Shown in pieces: positions 49,956 to 60,205 of a stretch of DNA of 64,000 bases. The DNA lies in contig NC_080718.1 of the NCBI RefSeq assembly GCF_019097595.1, forward strand, positions 27,854,657 to 27,918,656. Direction: 5' to 3'. Origin of the DNA: Hemibagrus wyckioides. Taxonomy: Eukaryota > Chordata > Actinopteri > Siluriformes > Bagridae. The notes below the pieces were generated by a model. It did not search any database and was not told the DNA's origin. It saw only the letters and a list, made by a program, of their open reading frames with translations. Every line of letters begins with the position of its first letter. The stretch's first letter is position 1. The position numbers and the translations under genes were made by a program.

Positions 49956-52784
49956 CATACTTCCCGGGGGTGGCCCCATGGGGCCTGCTCCCGAGTTCAC
50001 TCCTTGGGGCTGTTGATTAGGCCCCATCCAGGGTCCCATCCAATTTCCTGGACCTTGCCATCCTTGATTTTGCTGTGCGCCTCCTCTTGGCGACACCATT
50101 TCCTGTTCATAGGCATATGGGCAGTCTCGTTTCAGGTGACTGGGATCTTGACATACCCAACATCCTCTTCCTCCTTGGTTCATTGGAGCTCTTCCTCTCA
50201 AAGGTTGCTGGTCCCTGACCCCATCCTCGATTCTGGGGTGGGTATTGTTGAACTGGGGGGTACATTACCAGCGGTGGAGATGCATAGTAAGCAGGCTGCA
50301 GTTGTTGTGGGGGAATCACTGGCATAGTTTGCGCCATGGCTGCTGGCTGTGGCACTGGAGGTGCAGGCTGAGCCGCTGGGGGTGCTGCTGGTTGTGCCAC
50401 CAGCACCGCTGCCTGCTTTGCTACGTTTTTCTCCTCCTTTTTCTTTTCCATGCTTTCCTGTTTGTTGCGGGCTAACTCATTCAGTTGAGCCTTGTGGAGC
50501 TGCATCACCAGGCTTTCAGCTGCTTTCCTTGCTTCTCTTTCTCTCCGCCTGTGCAGCTCCACATAATGTATTACATTAGTCTCGAAGGTGGGCCACGCCA
50601 TTGCAGCCAGTCCCACTACTGTGTCCAGTTGGTCCTGGACTTCCACTGGAAGAGCCTTCTTTACCATCATACGAAACAGGGTTTGGCTTGCTGCTGTTTC
50701 ATCCCATGCTCCTCCCATCTCTTCTCTCCATGCCTTCTGTAGTTTTAATACAAATTCTGCTACACTCTCATTTTCTTCCAATTTGATTTTTTCCACTCTT
50801 CCTGGATCTGCCCGTGTTGGGTATGCACTCCGCAGGGCCTTCCAGATTTGGTTACAGTGAGTCCCAAATGGGCTTGGATCATATTTCTGCCCCTTTGCCT
50901 CTCTTCTTAGGTCTACATTGTGAAAAATTCCGATCATCTTGGCCTTCCCCAATGACTGAGACAATATTGCTTTGACATCTCCCAGTGCCAATACCTGTCC
51001 CATTGTTTGCTCTTCAAACCGTGTAATCCATTTTTGAGCTCCTTCACAAATACTTGGCAATCTGCCAATTAATCCCGTCAGGTCCATGAATGACCATGGG
51101 ACATAAGCCACATCATTTCCTTTTATTATCACTGGCATCTGGGATGCCTCCATCTGCTGCTCTTCCTTGTTTTCTGGAGGTCCTTCCCCTGCACCTTGTT
51201 TCCGTGCAGACCTTAATTCCATAGTCAAAGGGGGTATTACTTTCCTTGTCCTTCCTTTTTCTTCTCCTCTCACCTGGCTTTGCAGTTCTCTCAGCGTCTG
51301 CCTGGCTTCCTCCACTTTTTGTTCCAGATTACAGCGTGCTTCTTTTATTTCTTTCTTAAGGTGGGCCAGTTCTTCTTCACTTTTCTTCATTTTTATCTGA
51401 CTTAGCGCAGACAACTCCCCTTGTGAGTGCTCTAATCCATACACCTTCTGCATTATTTGGCAACGCAGGACCTTATCCTCTGACACGTCTATTTCCATCC
51501 TTTCCAGCTTCTTCCTTGTACTTTCCAGTTCTTCTTCTATGTGTGCTTGTGTCTGCCCCCTCAGCTCTTCCATTGTTAAGCGACTGTCTTCCATTCTTTC
51601 TTCCATTCTCTCCATTCGTTCACTTATTTCACGGAACCCGCCATCTCTTTTCCCTTTTGTTGATGGCATTAGTCTCACTTTCCCTGTTATGTGATACTCT
51701 TCTTCTTCCATTTCCGCTTCGGTTTCTTCCTCCTCTCTGTACTCGCCTTGCTCTCCTTTCTGAGGTGCGGGGTAGAACCCTTCCTTCTGCATGATTTCCA
51801 CTCCATTGTCTCCCTCATCTGGGGCAGAAACACTTGTTGTCTCAGCATCATTCTCCCATTCACCCGGGTTGTCCCTCTGTAGAGACTCGCTCCCTTCGCT
51901 ATTCGCTCTCGATGGCGGGTCTCTTATCCAAGTATTTCTGGGTGCGGGCGTGCTTGTTTTGTCTTCCAGTCCTAACCACTCCATCTTTCCTTTGTATTTT
52001 CCTTTCTCCAGATTCGTCTGATACTCTCTCCACATGTCAGTTCCTGCCCCCATTCTTCTATATGACACTGGATCCCACGCCAGACTTTCCTTACCTTCTT
52101 TCAAACTTCCTTCCTTCTCGGACCCCTCTGGCCTAAAATGGGTCTGCTCCTGCTCTCGCTTCGAGCACTGCATGGCTGCTGCATTCTCTCCTCCTCTTTC
52201 ATCTTCATTCTGTGTATATACTACTTTGCCTTCAAATTATCCTTCCATTATCTCCAGTCTCACTGTCAGTGGTTGTCCTTCTTTTAATAGGACAGGATAG
52301 ATTCCTGCTGTTCGTGTTGGGGGCACTTCTCTGTATGGGGGTGGTTTCTCCTGCTCCACAAGCTCCTCTGCTGGTGGGGCTGTAGCCTTTTCTCTTTTTT
52401 CATTTATAAGTGCTCTCTGCCGTTCCCCTTCCACCTGGAACCAATCCACAATATCCTTCTTTCTGTCAGTCTTGTCCCTACTTTCTTTCTTTATTTCTCC
52501 CCAGCACTCTAGTCTTTCCTTCATCTTTTCACACCTTTCATTATTAAATGTGCCTTCTAGTGGCCACTGCAACTCCCCACGTGTCCGGTCACTCCATTTT
52601 TTCATATACTTTTTAATTTCTTTCTCTCCTTCTTTGTGCTTCAGTATAATTACCCCTACGGGTGTGGTTGGTGTCTCCTCTCTACTCATGACACACCCTT
52701 GTCTGGCCCTATGGGCTTCACTTCGATGACCCAAGTTACTGTTTAGAGGTGTCCAGGTCACCCTCGCGTAAATTCTTCTTGCAG

Positions 52785-53303
52785 TTACAGTCTTACACTT
52801 GGCCTCACTGGGTTTTTTCTGGATTGTTCTTCAAATATATTTATTCTATCAATCAAAAGTGCTCTTCCCAGACCTCTCTCCCACAGTACTACCCTTGGTT
52901 CAATTGTAATAATAACCTTTAGCCCCGAACAATAATTGCTCTGTATTGGTCTAGCTCCAAACACTTCCACTACGGGCTCTTCTTCCTCCCCGTATGGATC
53001 ATCAATGAAATCATACACTGAAATCACTACCTGGGCCTCTCGTGGTTCAGGAGCTGCCAGTAACGCACTCAATAATGGGCCCAAAACACGAGGTCTCCAG
53101 AGTTTCTTAAGCTGTTCTACCCAATTTATTTCAGGAAACTGGTGACGCAATGTGGTTAGCCTGTCAAACGCCGTCAATGCCCACAGTTTATCACAAATCT
53201 GCTGTTCTGTCTGTCTTCTTTCAACCCCGTCTCTGTCTTTATAAGTTCTTTCGTCCCAAAAATGTGTTCTCAGTCCCTTTGTTTCTATTGCCAAATCTGC
53301 CAT
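52785..53303 (-). CDS. First proviral ORF, 172 residues, unknown (gag N-terminus or separate gene)
   Basis: The intact frame starts ATG 53303 (MADLAIETKG) and stops TAA 52787-52785. It is soluble in character, with no signal or membrane segment, a basic/aromatic N-terminal third (LRTHFWDERTYKDRDGVERR, VEQLKKLWRPRVLG) and an acidic loop DDPYGEEEEP. I recognise no family. Its end overlaps the gag frame by about 45 bases, and A AAA AAC lies in the overlap in the reading phase needed for -1 frameshifting into gag. It may therefore be the N-terminal part of Gag, made either by programmed frameshift or once joined and now split by a homopolymer indel, or a separate leader gene. Confidence 0.65.
   Translation of the reverse strand: MADLAIETKGLRTHFWDERTYKDRDGVERRQTEQQICDKLWALTAFDRLTTLRHQFPEINWVEQLKKLWRPRVLGPLLSALLAAPEPREAQVVISVYDFIDDPYGEEEEPVVEVFGARPIQSNYCSGLKVIITIEPRVVLWERGLGRALLIDRINIFEEQSRKNPVRPSVRL
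52812..52818 (-). promoter_or_regulatory. Slippery heptamer A AAA AAC at the ORF1/gag overlap
   Basis: ORF1 reads AGA AAA AAC. Slipping back one base continues AAA CCC AGT into the open gag frame. It is canonical X XXY YYZ. A downstream pseudoknot was not evaluated. Confidence 0.5.
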
Positions 53304-54228
53304 ACACCGTGCTCACTGCTATTCTCTCTACCCTTTTTACTTTCAGTTTTTCTCAACTCAACTCTCCTTCTGTGTAATGGGGCTTTCCCCTGTGTCTATG
53401 TGTGTGTGTGTGTGTGTGTGTCTATATATGCGCTGCTTCTGTGAATGTGTATCTGCTGGGTTACTTACCCCTCCTCTCTTTCCTTTTTACAGCTTCTGCT
53501 TACAACAGTATTTATACTAACAGATCTATATACCAGTACCATTAATCACCTATCCATCCACGCCACTACTCCAACTCATGCTTCTATTCTTCCTAACACA
53601 ATTCCTAAACACACACACCTGCTGCCAGCAGCAATCCTTCCTTTCTTAACAACACATTCTCAACAACGGCACATCACCTCATTTCACACTAACATATCAC
53701 ATTAACACTTTAACACATTTCCTCGGGTCCAACCCTGCGTTCCTGAAAACTAACTATACTGTTCCCCGCAGTGACTCACCGACATCCCTATCATGCAGAC
53801 CTGTTTTCCATATACAACAGCGGTATCTAGGGACAAATATTCCACCTGCGCAGAATTTTCTCATACTCCACCTGCCTCAACCGGCAGGAATTTTTTTTCA
53901 CTTGTGCCACCTGCTTTAGCCCACAGGAATTTTCTTGCACACACTTATTCACTTATAAAACCTTAACACTTCATAAAACCAAAAAACACAAACACCTCTC
54001 CGCTCGTTCTCATCTGTCTTCACCACCCTCTAATTCTTGGCGTGAGGCCAACTGCCTTCACCTTTCCCAGGGCCACTCTACTCAGGCTACAGATATAGAT
54101 TTAACACAGACTTTGAATATAACAGGTGTCTGCTTACCTTTCTGTTTTTGATGCCGGCAATCTGCAGCCCGTAATAGTTGCGGTCCTAGCTCAGGTTTCC
54201 GGACTCACGTCAGCCTTCCCACGCGAGG
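53304..54228 (-). other. Proviral 5' leader between PBS and first ORF
   Basis: About 925 bases without a sense ORF. It should hold the major splice donor and packaging signal, but neither was fixed. A (CA/GT)n run lies at 53399-53421. Confidence 0.6.
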
Positions 54229-54246
54229 TCCCGGGTTTTGGCACCA
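54229..54246 (-). other. Primer binding site, tRNA-Phe-like
   Basis: Sense TGGTGCCAAAACCCGGGA is complementary to the 3' end of tRNA-Phe as I know it (TGGTGCCGAAACCCGGGA) with one mismatch. It lies 7 bases (TATTTAT) from the LTR end, a longer gap than the usual 0-3. Confidence 0.75.
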
Positions 54247-54408
54247 ATAAATATGTCGGAACTCAGAGCCCCCTCCGAGTGGACATATCACAGGGTGGAA
54301 TTTTTGTTTGTATCTATTTCTCTTAGCTTTCCCAATGACCTCCACAAGCTATAAAACTTAGCTGAAATAAAAGAGATCTCAGTCAACAGATGAGAAGAAG
54401 CGGGTTTC

Positions 54409-54414
54409 TTTATT
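54409..54414 (-). terminator. Proviral poly(A) signal, 5' LTR copy
   Basis: Sense AATAAA is followed by a T/G-rich stretch. The 3' LTR copy that would end transcripts is at 39676-39681. Confidence 0.7.
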
Positions 54415-54485
54415 CAGCCATGCAGTCAACAACATGCATATCTGAAGAGAGCAGCTGGTCTCCAAAACCCCGAAAAAGTCCCCTC

Positions 54486-54493
54486 TACTTATA
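54486..54493 (-). promoter_or_regulatory. TATA box of the proviral 5' LTR
   Basis: TATAAGTA on the sense strand, about 75 bases before AATAAA, a retroviral U3/R layout. Confidence 0.65.
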
Positions 54494-54827
54494 CCTCCTT
54501 TTCTCTAATTTAAATATTTCCAGCAATTTCCCATTATATTCAGTGTATGGCTACTTTAGTCCCTCCTTCCTTAGTTTACATACGTTTCCCAGTTCCCATT
54601 ATTTTCGCATTTGTCCCAATACCGCCCCTAAATTGATACCATCCTCCCCTCAATGACGTCAATTTTCCTACTCTCCAGTTCCCCTTATTTTTAGGCTAAG
54701 TCAACAATTTTTAGAAAAAATTGGCGCTTACTTATAGGCGCCACTTCCTTATTGACTTCATTTGACCGTCACCTCTTAAAGGTGCTTCCTCGGCTCATCC
54801 TGACCTCGCGCGTTGTCCTCCACAACA

Positions 54828-55683
54828 ATGTGTAAGTACCTTGCTCTCTTCCTCTATGTCATGATGACTTTTCCCTCTACTTACTTGATCTAAGTTTTAT
54901 TTACTATTTTTAAAATAAGCTGTGCCATTAAGCTGCCTCATATCCTTTTCTCTTTTCACCACTGTTGATTGCTAGTATTCCAATGCTATTGTCTCCTCTA
55001 CCCGCCTATCACTGTCATGTCACAGTGACCTGGCCTACTTCCCACACTGTGTTCCTTTTGCCTTAGTACACGCTCTCTTTTGCTAATTACATAGTCACGC
55101 AATATGCACTTCACTCATCTTCACTCATCTCTCCCCACTTCCCATTATTTTTCCTAGCTCAGTCAGCCGGAGAAGTCCCAGGGGTGCTCTGCGACGCTAT
55201 CGCCAGTATCAGCTATCCTGTCTGGCCATTGAACTTACTGGTTTCCTGGAGCACCTTTCTGAATCCTCTATTCCTGAGTTTCCTTACCTCACTCACCATA
55301 TCGTGAGAGATACCGTCTGTCTTGATCAGAGCACCCAATTACACCCCACAACCTGTGATCAGTCTACTCAGACCTTCTACTGGCACTGGACACGCACCAC
55401 CTCTCAAAGCGTCCAGACTGAGGATTTCCCTGTTGAGATCTCCTCTAATGATTCTTCCTCTGACTCTTCTTCATCTCCTAATTCCCCTGACATTCCCCAA
55501 CTTTCTCCTGAATTTGTGACTATGCCTTACAGTGTTCATGATATTCCTCAGTCTTCTCCTGACTATTCGCCCCCAACTTCTCCCACTGATTACTCTCCAA
55601 CTTCTCCTCAGGATCCCGAGATTCCGTCTTCTACAACTGACCCTCCGGTCCCACTGATCCCATTGGATAGGCTGGCTGACTGA
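54828..55683 (+). pseudogene. Antisense LTR gene, copy in the 5' LTR (C-terminus intact, exon 2 frameshifted)
   Basis: The same layout is preserved: ATG 54828, donor GTAAGTACC at 54832, acceptor CCTAG|CTCAG at 55157, intron of 326 bases, stop TGA at 55681, AATAAA at 55704. A 16-base deletion near 55168 puts the ATG out of frame with the long frame 55303-55683 (open upstream to about 55170). That frame shows the C-terminus lost in the other copy: after the Ser/acidic stretch come DYSPPTSP and DYSPTSPQDPE, close to the RNA polymerase II CTD heptad YSPTSPS, then a Pro-rich end. The two copies thus carry different lesions in different places, while codons between are nearly unchanged. Confidence 0.55.
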
Positions 55684-55703
55684 GTTGTAACTCCTAATGT
55701 TCC

Positions 55704-55709
55704 AATAAA
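55704..55709 (+). terminator. AATAAA downstream of the antisense LTR gene (5' LTR)
   Basis: This lies 21 bases after the antisense stop codon, with a 'cagtgtggtt' GU-rich stretch about 30 bases further. The matching copy is at 40992-40997. Confidence 0.6.
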
Positions 55710-56015
55710 TCTCTCCTCTTTTCTGTTTCTTCAGTCCCAGTGTGGTTATTACGCTAGCATGCTGCCATTAATAATTCTGCATGATTATTATAAAGACTAT
55801 GAGGATATATCTGATTATTATAGCTATTATTAATCAAAGTTAACTACTTAATCAATGGCTAAATAATTCTAGATAGATACATACTACTCTTAGGCAGAAT
55901 ATTGCTAAGTCAGAGCTTAGAGCATTGAGTACATTATTACTTAAGCTACTTTTGAAGCTAGGTATATAATTCAAAGCTGGGTATATTATTTATTTATTTA
56001 TTTTCTTCTCCGACA

Positions 56016-56993
56016 CAATCACAAAGTTAATTTTATTCTGTTCATCAATGACAGAGAAAATGTGGAAACTGTAATGGGGGTGATTTGTTTAGAATTTTAC
56101 TGCATGTGCTCTTTTGCACTGAAGCATGTCCTAAAAACTGAAACTCACTAATGAGTTAAACTGCATGTCTTTATTAATATACGTGTTTACCCAGAACTAT
56201 GAATAATGATTTTTGATGTCACTATTCTTGTAAGAAATAAATAAACAGAGATGTTATTTTTGATTTGATCGACCGGAAGTTGATTTTTTTATTATGCTGT
56301 TCTTTGATGAACAAAATCTTGGGCTCCATGCAAATAAAGGATTTGTTTATTGTTAACTATTCCATGAGAAAGTAATATCCTAGATTTTATTAAACAAATG
56401 TTAAACTGGTGACAAGCATTTTTATACACTAAAAATTTTAGTTGCTTTTTGACTGCAAGAGTGCATGAATTAAAATTCTAAACAAATCACCACGTCCATG
56501 TCCATGGCTTGTGATGGTGGAAAGAATAAAATGAGTAAAGTATCTATGTGTAGTGTTTTAATGAAGATGTCACATGGACACTAATCCAGTCTTTTCTCCA
56601 ATCCAATCTTTTTTTCTGTCAAGTAAGTAAAATCTTTTTATTTGTCACATAAACATTACTGCACAGTGAAATTCTTTTTTCGCATATCCCATCCTTGGAG
56701 GTTGGGGTCAGAGTGCAGGGTCAGCCATGATACAGCATCCCTGGAGCAGAGAGGGTTAAGGGCCTTGCTTAAGGGCCCAACAGTGGAAGCTTGGCGGTGC
56801 TGGGGCTTCCGGTCAACAACCCAGAGCCTTAACCACTTGAGCTACCACCACTTTGGTTAACAAGGCAACCTGTACTACATAATAGACAGCCTTCAGGTCT
56901 TTCTTTCTTTCTTTCTTTCTTTCTCTCTTTCTTTCTCTCTTTCTTCTTCAATAATCATATTCATGTTTGCAAGAGAGCAACCCCTAAGCGTAA
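56016..56993. other. Right flank of the provirus with SINE tail
   Basis: Unique AT-rich DNA is followed at 56640-56860 by a SINE-type copy joining 'cacagtgaaattc...cccatccttggagg' to 'ggccttgcttaagggcccaa...ttgagctaccacc', then (TTCT)n at 56900-56945. The stretch 56440-56590 resembles 38125-38345. Confidence 0.6.
56640..56860. mobile_element. Composite SINE-type copy
   Basis: It contains both modules seen separately at 20655-20800 and 11440-11560, in one piece, so this is probably the more complete form of that family. Confidence 0.7.
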
Positions 56994-58264
56994 GTGGAGA
57001 AAACTAAATTAGAAGTTTTTAGAATTGCGTATAAAGACAGTATGCCCAGCTATAGACCGGCTCTAAAAGCTGCTAGGGCTGAGCATCTGAGCAAACTCAT
57101 AGAAATAAACCAGAACAATCCCAAATTCTTATTTATCACAGTGGCTAGACTAACAAAACATCAGATATCTGGAGAGAGTGTTCCATCACAGTTTAGTAGT
57201 GAGGAAAAAATTGATAGTATCAGAAGCAAAATAATGGATGTTCAACCTCTGACAGCATCCGGTGATCCAGACCAGCCTAAAGCTCCACATCTAGAGCTAC
57301 AATGCTTTACCAGTATAGGGCAGGAAGAGCTATTTAAACTTATCACCATGGATAAATCAAAAACATGTTTGTTAGATCCAATTCCAACTAGATTGCTGGA
57401 GAGCCTCTTCTAAACATTATTAATTCTTCGCTATATTTAAGTCATGTCCCTAAACCTCTCAAGTTAGCAGTTATTAAGCCTCTTCTTAAGAAACCTAAAC
57501 TGGACCCTAATAAATTACCAAATTACAAACCGATTTCAAACCTTCCATTTATATGTAAAATATTAGAAAAGGTGTCAGCTCAATTATGCTCCTTCTTACA
57601 GGAAAACAATATCCTTGAAGAATTTCAGTCAGGTTTTAGGCCCCATCATAGTACAGAAACTGCACTAGTTAAAATCACAAATGACTTGTTTTTACCTTTG
57701 GACCAAGGCTGCATCTCCATTTTAGTCCTGCTTGATCTTAGTGCTGCATTCCACACTACAGATCATAATATTCTCATAGATCGCTTACAAAATCACACAG
57801 GTATGCAGGGACAGGCATTAAAATGGTTTAGATCCTACCTGTCTGATCGATACCACTTTGTAGATTTAAATGGAGAACTGTTCAGTATAATGCCAGTAAA
57901 TTATGGGGTCTCACAAGGGTCAGTTTTATGACCTCTGCTGTTCTCAGTATACATGCTTCCATTGGGTAACATCATTAGAAGACATGGGATTAGTTTCCAT
58001 TGTTATGCCGATGATACCCAGTTATATATCTCATCAAAACCAGATGAAATATCTAATTTGTCTAGATTAACTGAGTGTGTTAAAGATATTAAAGATTGGA
58101 TGACCGATAATCTTCTATTACTAAATCCAGATAAGACAGAGATATTACTTATTGGTCCAAAAACCAGTACACAAAAGCTCTCACAATTCAGCTTGCATGT
58201 AGAAGGATGTACTGTTACTACTAGCTGGACAGTGAAAGACCTGGGTGTAATATTAGAATATTGA
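56994..58264 (+). pseudogene. L2/CR1-type LINE reverse transcriptase, 5'-truncated, broken
   Basis: Frames 56994-57413, about 57416-57931 and 57953-58264 form one RT. The RT0-2 blocks are KPLLKKPKLDPNKLPNYKPI and SNLPFICKILEKV, then FQSGFRPHHSTETALVKITN, LLDLSAAFHTTDHNIL (catalytic Asp), YGVSQGSVL, and CYADDTQLYI with the YADD box, ending LLLLNPDKTEILLIG. The endonuclease is absent. Stops separate the frames (TAA near 57411; TGA near 57929). The motifs fit the L2/CR1 group common in fish. Confidence 0.88.
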
Positions 58265-58274
58265 AAATTATATT

Positions 58275-58630
58275 TCCAATACAGTAAAACCTTGGTCTGC
58301 GAGTGTTTTGCAAGATGAGCAGAAATGTTCAATAAATTTTAACTTGATATACGAACGAGGCCTTGCATTACAGGTAATAAGTATAGTGGAACCCCGGATT
58401 GTGAGTAACATGCTTTACGAGTGCTTTGCAAGACGAGCAAAAATGTTTAATAAAATTTAACTTGGTTAACGAGTGATAACTTGCAAGACGAGCACCGACC
58501 ATGGTTCTTCTCTCTCTGCGTAAAACAATGGGAGCTTGGGTAAGCTTCCCGTGTACTCGTCCTCAGTCTGCGTGAATCTCTCGTACTTGCAACATGCACA
58601 CGAGCGTACTGTTTACTATAGCATTGTAAC

Positions 58631-58675
<45 letters not shown>

Positions 58676-58965
58676 ACTTTTTCATATCTTGCGTCCAAGT
58701 GTAGTGACTGTTCTTTAGTACTGCCACAATGGCCCCAATAAATTAAAATCCGTAAAAGGAAGGTGGTAAGAAGAAGGAAATGATTACGCTAGAAGTATAT
58801 TAATCATTGTTATTTGTTTCAGATATTAGGGGCAATAATTTGTATATAAAATACCATTAAAAATGATTTTTATATGAATACTTTTGGGTGTGTGGAACAG
58901 ATCATCTGACTTCACATTATTTCCAATGGCAAAATTCGCTTTGCGGCGCTCATTGTTCAGCTCTC
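58275..58965. repeat. Diverged repeat rich in 'GCAAGACGAGCA'
   Basis: The phrase 'gagtgytttgcaagaygagca' occurs twice (58300-58320 and 58417-58440), a third partial at 58490. The right part 'atttccaatggcaaaattcgcttt' is wording of the same interspersed family. A (TG)n run lies at 58634-58671. Confidence 0.6.
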
Positions 58966-59316
58966 ATTGTGCACCAATGCTGCCCTCTGCTGGCTGCCTG
59001 CAGTCTCGTGCAGCCTCTCATATAAATACTATAAAATATTTAAATATAATGTAACACAGGTCGTACGTAACTTTTAGGCAGTATTATTTTATTAACATGT
59101 CATGGGGGTCACAGTCCAGTGACTTCTGTGCCATTCCTAAGCCTGGATAAATAGAGAGGGTTGCATCATCCCTCCTGCATCCGACTTGAAACATTGCCAA
59201 ATTTAATCATGCGAATCGTCAGTACTCTGAATTTCATACCAGATCGGTTGAGGCCCGGGTTAACAATGACCACCATCGGCACCGTTGACCTACAGGATGC
59301 CGGTGGAAATTAGGCT

Positions 59317-60205
59317 ACTGTTGGTCGAAGAAATAGAGGAGGGAGGAGAGTGCATAGATAGAGAGAGAAGAGGAAATGTAAGAGTGTAGGACTGAGAATA
59401 GGAACTCTGAATGTTGGTACTATGACAGGGAAAGGTGGAGAGCTGGCTGATATGATGGAGAGAAGGAAGGTGGATATACTGTGTGTACAGGAGACCAGGT
59501 GGAAGGGGAGCAAGGCTTGTAGTATAGGAGCAGGATTCAAGCTGTTTTATTATGGTGTGGATAGTAAGAGAAATGGGGTAGGTGTGGTCCTGAAGGAGGA
59601 GTTTGTGAGGAATGTTCTGGAGGTGATGAGAGTGTCAGACAGGGTGATGAGTCTGAAGCTGGAGATTGAAGGGGTGATGTTGAATGTTGTTAGTGGTTAT
59701 GCCCCACAGGTAGGTTGTGAGTTAGAGGAGAAAGAGAGATTCTGGAGTGAATTAGATGAGAGTATTCCCACGGGTGAGAGAGTGGCAGATTTTAATGGAC
59801 ATGTTGGTGAGGGGAACACAGGTGATGAGGAGGTGATGGGCATTTTGGAGTTAAGGAAAGGAACTTTGAAGGACAGATGGTGGTGGACTTTGCTAAGAGG
59901 ATGGACATGGCTGTGGTTAACACTTATTTTCAGAAGAGGGAGGAGCATAGGAGGAGCATAGAGTGACATAGAGAGGCAGGAGCACACAGGTAGACTACAT
60001 CCTATGTAGAAGAGGCCATCTGAAAGAGGTTAGTGACTATAAAGTGGTAGTGGGAGAGAGTGTATGACAGGGTGCCAAGAGAAGAGCTGTGGTACTGTAT
60101 GAGGAAGTCAGGAGTAGCAGAGAAGTATGTCAGAGTGGTGCAGGACATGTATGAGAGGAGCAGGACAGTGGTGACCCCTGAAGGGAAAAGCCAAAATAAG
60201 AAGAA
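59317..60205 (+). pseudogene. RTE/Rex3-like LINE, endonuclease joined to 3' end by deletion
   Basis: 59422-59800 encodes an AP-type endonuclease: GGELADMMERRKVDILCVQE (metal-binding Glu), TRWKGSKA, GVGVVLKEEFVRNVLEV, NVVSGYAPQVGCE. A frameshift follows. From about 60000 the sequence is from the RT end and terminates 'gacccctgaagggaaaagcc' plus AAGAAG. Most of the RT is deleted. Confidence 0.85.

Larger units (their letters stand above)
49953..52818 (-). pseudogene. gag: gag: matrix, late domain, coiled coil, capsid, nucleocapsid (broken)
   Basis: The frame is open from 52830. The first ATG in it is 52689 (MSREETPTT), but it may be entered from the upstream ORF by frameshift at 52818-52812. 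Features in order: basic/charged matrix-like region; late domain EKPPPYREVPPTRTAGIYPV (PPPY recruits NEDD4 ligases); an acidic region; a long coiled coil of about 125 residues (51635-51260) with repeated MEERME/EELA heptads; capsid-like region with a likely major homology region (ESVAEFVLKLQKAW); Pro/Ala/Gln-rich spacer; one CCHC knuckle CWVCQDPSHLKRDC (about 50165). Lesions: TAA 52239-52237 and a one-base shift near 50205 before the knuckle. The frame ends at UGA 49955-49953, followed directly by pro-pol in the same frame. Confidence 0.9.
39521..56015 (-). mobile_element. Endogenous retrovirus, near full length, complex genome
   Basis: The provirus reads on the minus strand. The 5' LTR is 56015-54254, then PBS, leader, first ORF, gag, pro-pol, env, a 3' accessory ORF and polypurine tract, and the 3' LTR 41303-39521. 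LTR ends are TGTCGG...CCGACA. Pol, the SU CxxC / TM CX6CC motifs and the in-frame gag-pol stop resemble gamma/epsilon (class I) retroviruses. A long Gag coiled coil and an extra Pol domain are features I recall reported for snakehead fish retrovirus, so a related lineage is likely; this is inference. At 16.5 kb it is long for a provirus because of 1.8-kb LTRs and extra ORFs. Stops and frameshifts interrupt gag, pol and env, though some single-base shifts could be assembly errors. No clean target duplication is visible. Confidence 0.95.
54254..56015 (-). repeat. 5' LTR of the provirus (1762 bp)
   Basis: Sense order: U3 (about 1.5 kb), TATAAGTA at 54493-54486, AATAAA at 54414-54409, then a short U5 ending CCGACA at 54254. 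The short TATA-to-AATAAA spacing defines a compact R. Relative to the other LTR it has a 16-bp deletion near 55168 and about 15 extra bp near 55005. It is otherwise nearly identical. Confidence 0.95.

Noticed and set aside
50245..52300. Many plus-strand frames opposite gag
   Set aside because: Shadows of the Gag coding frame; codon pattern follows the minus strand.
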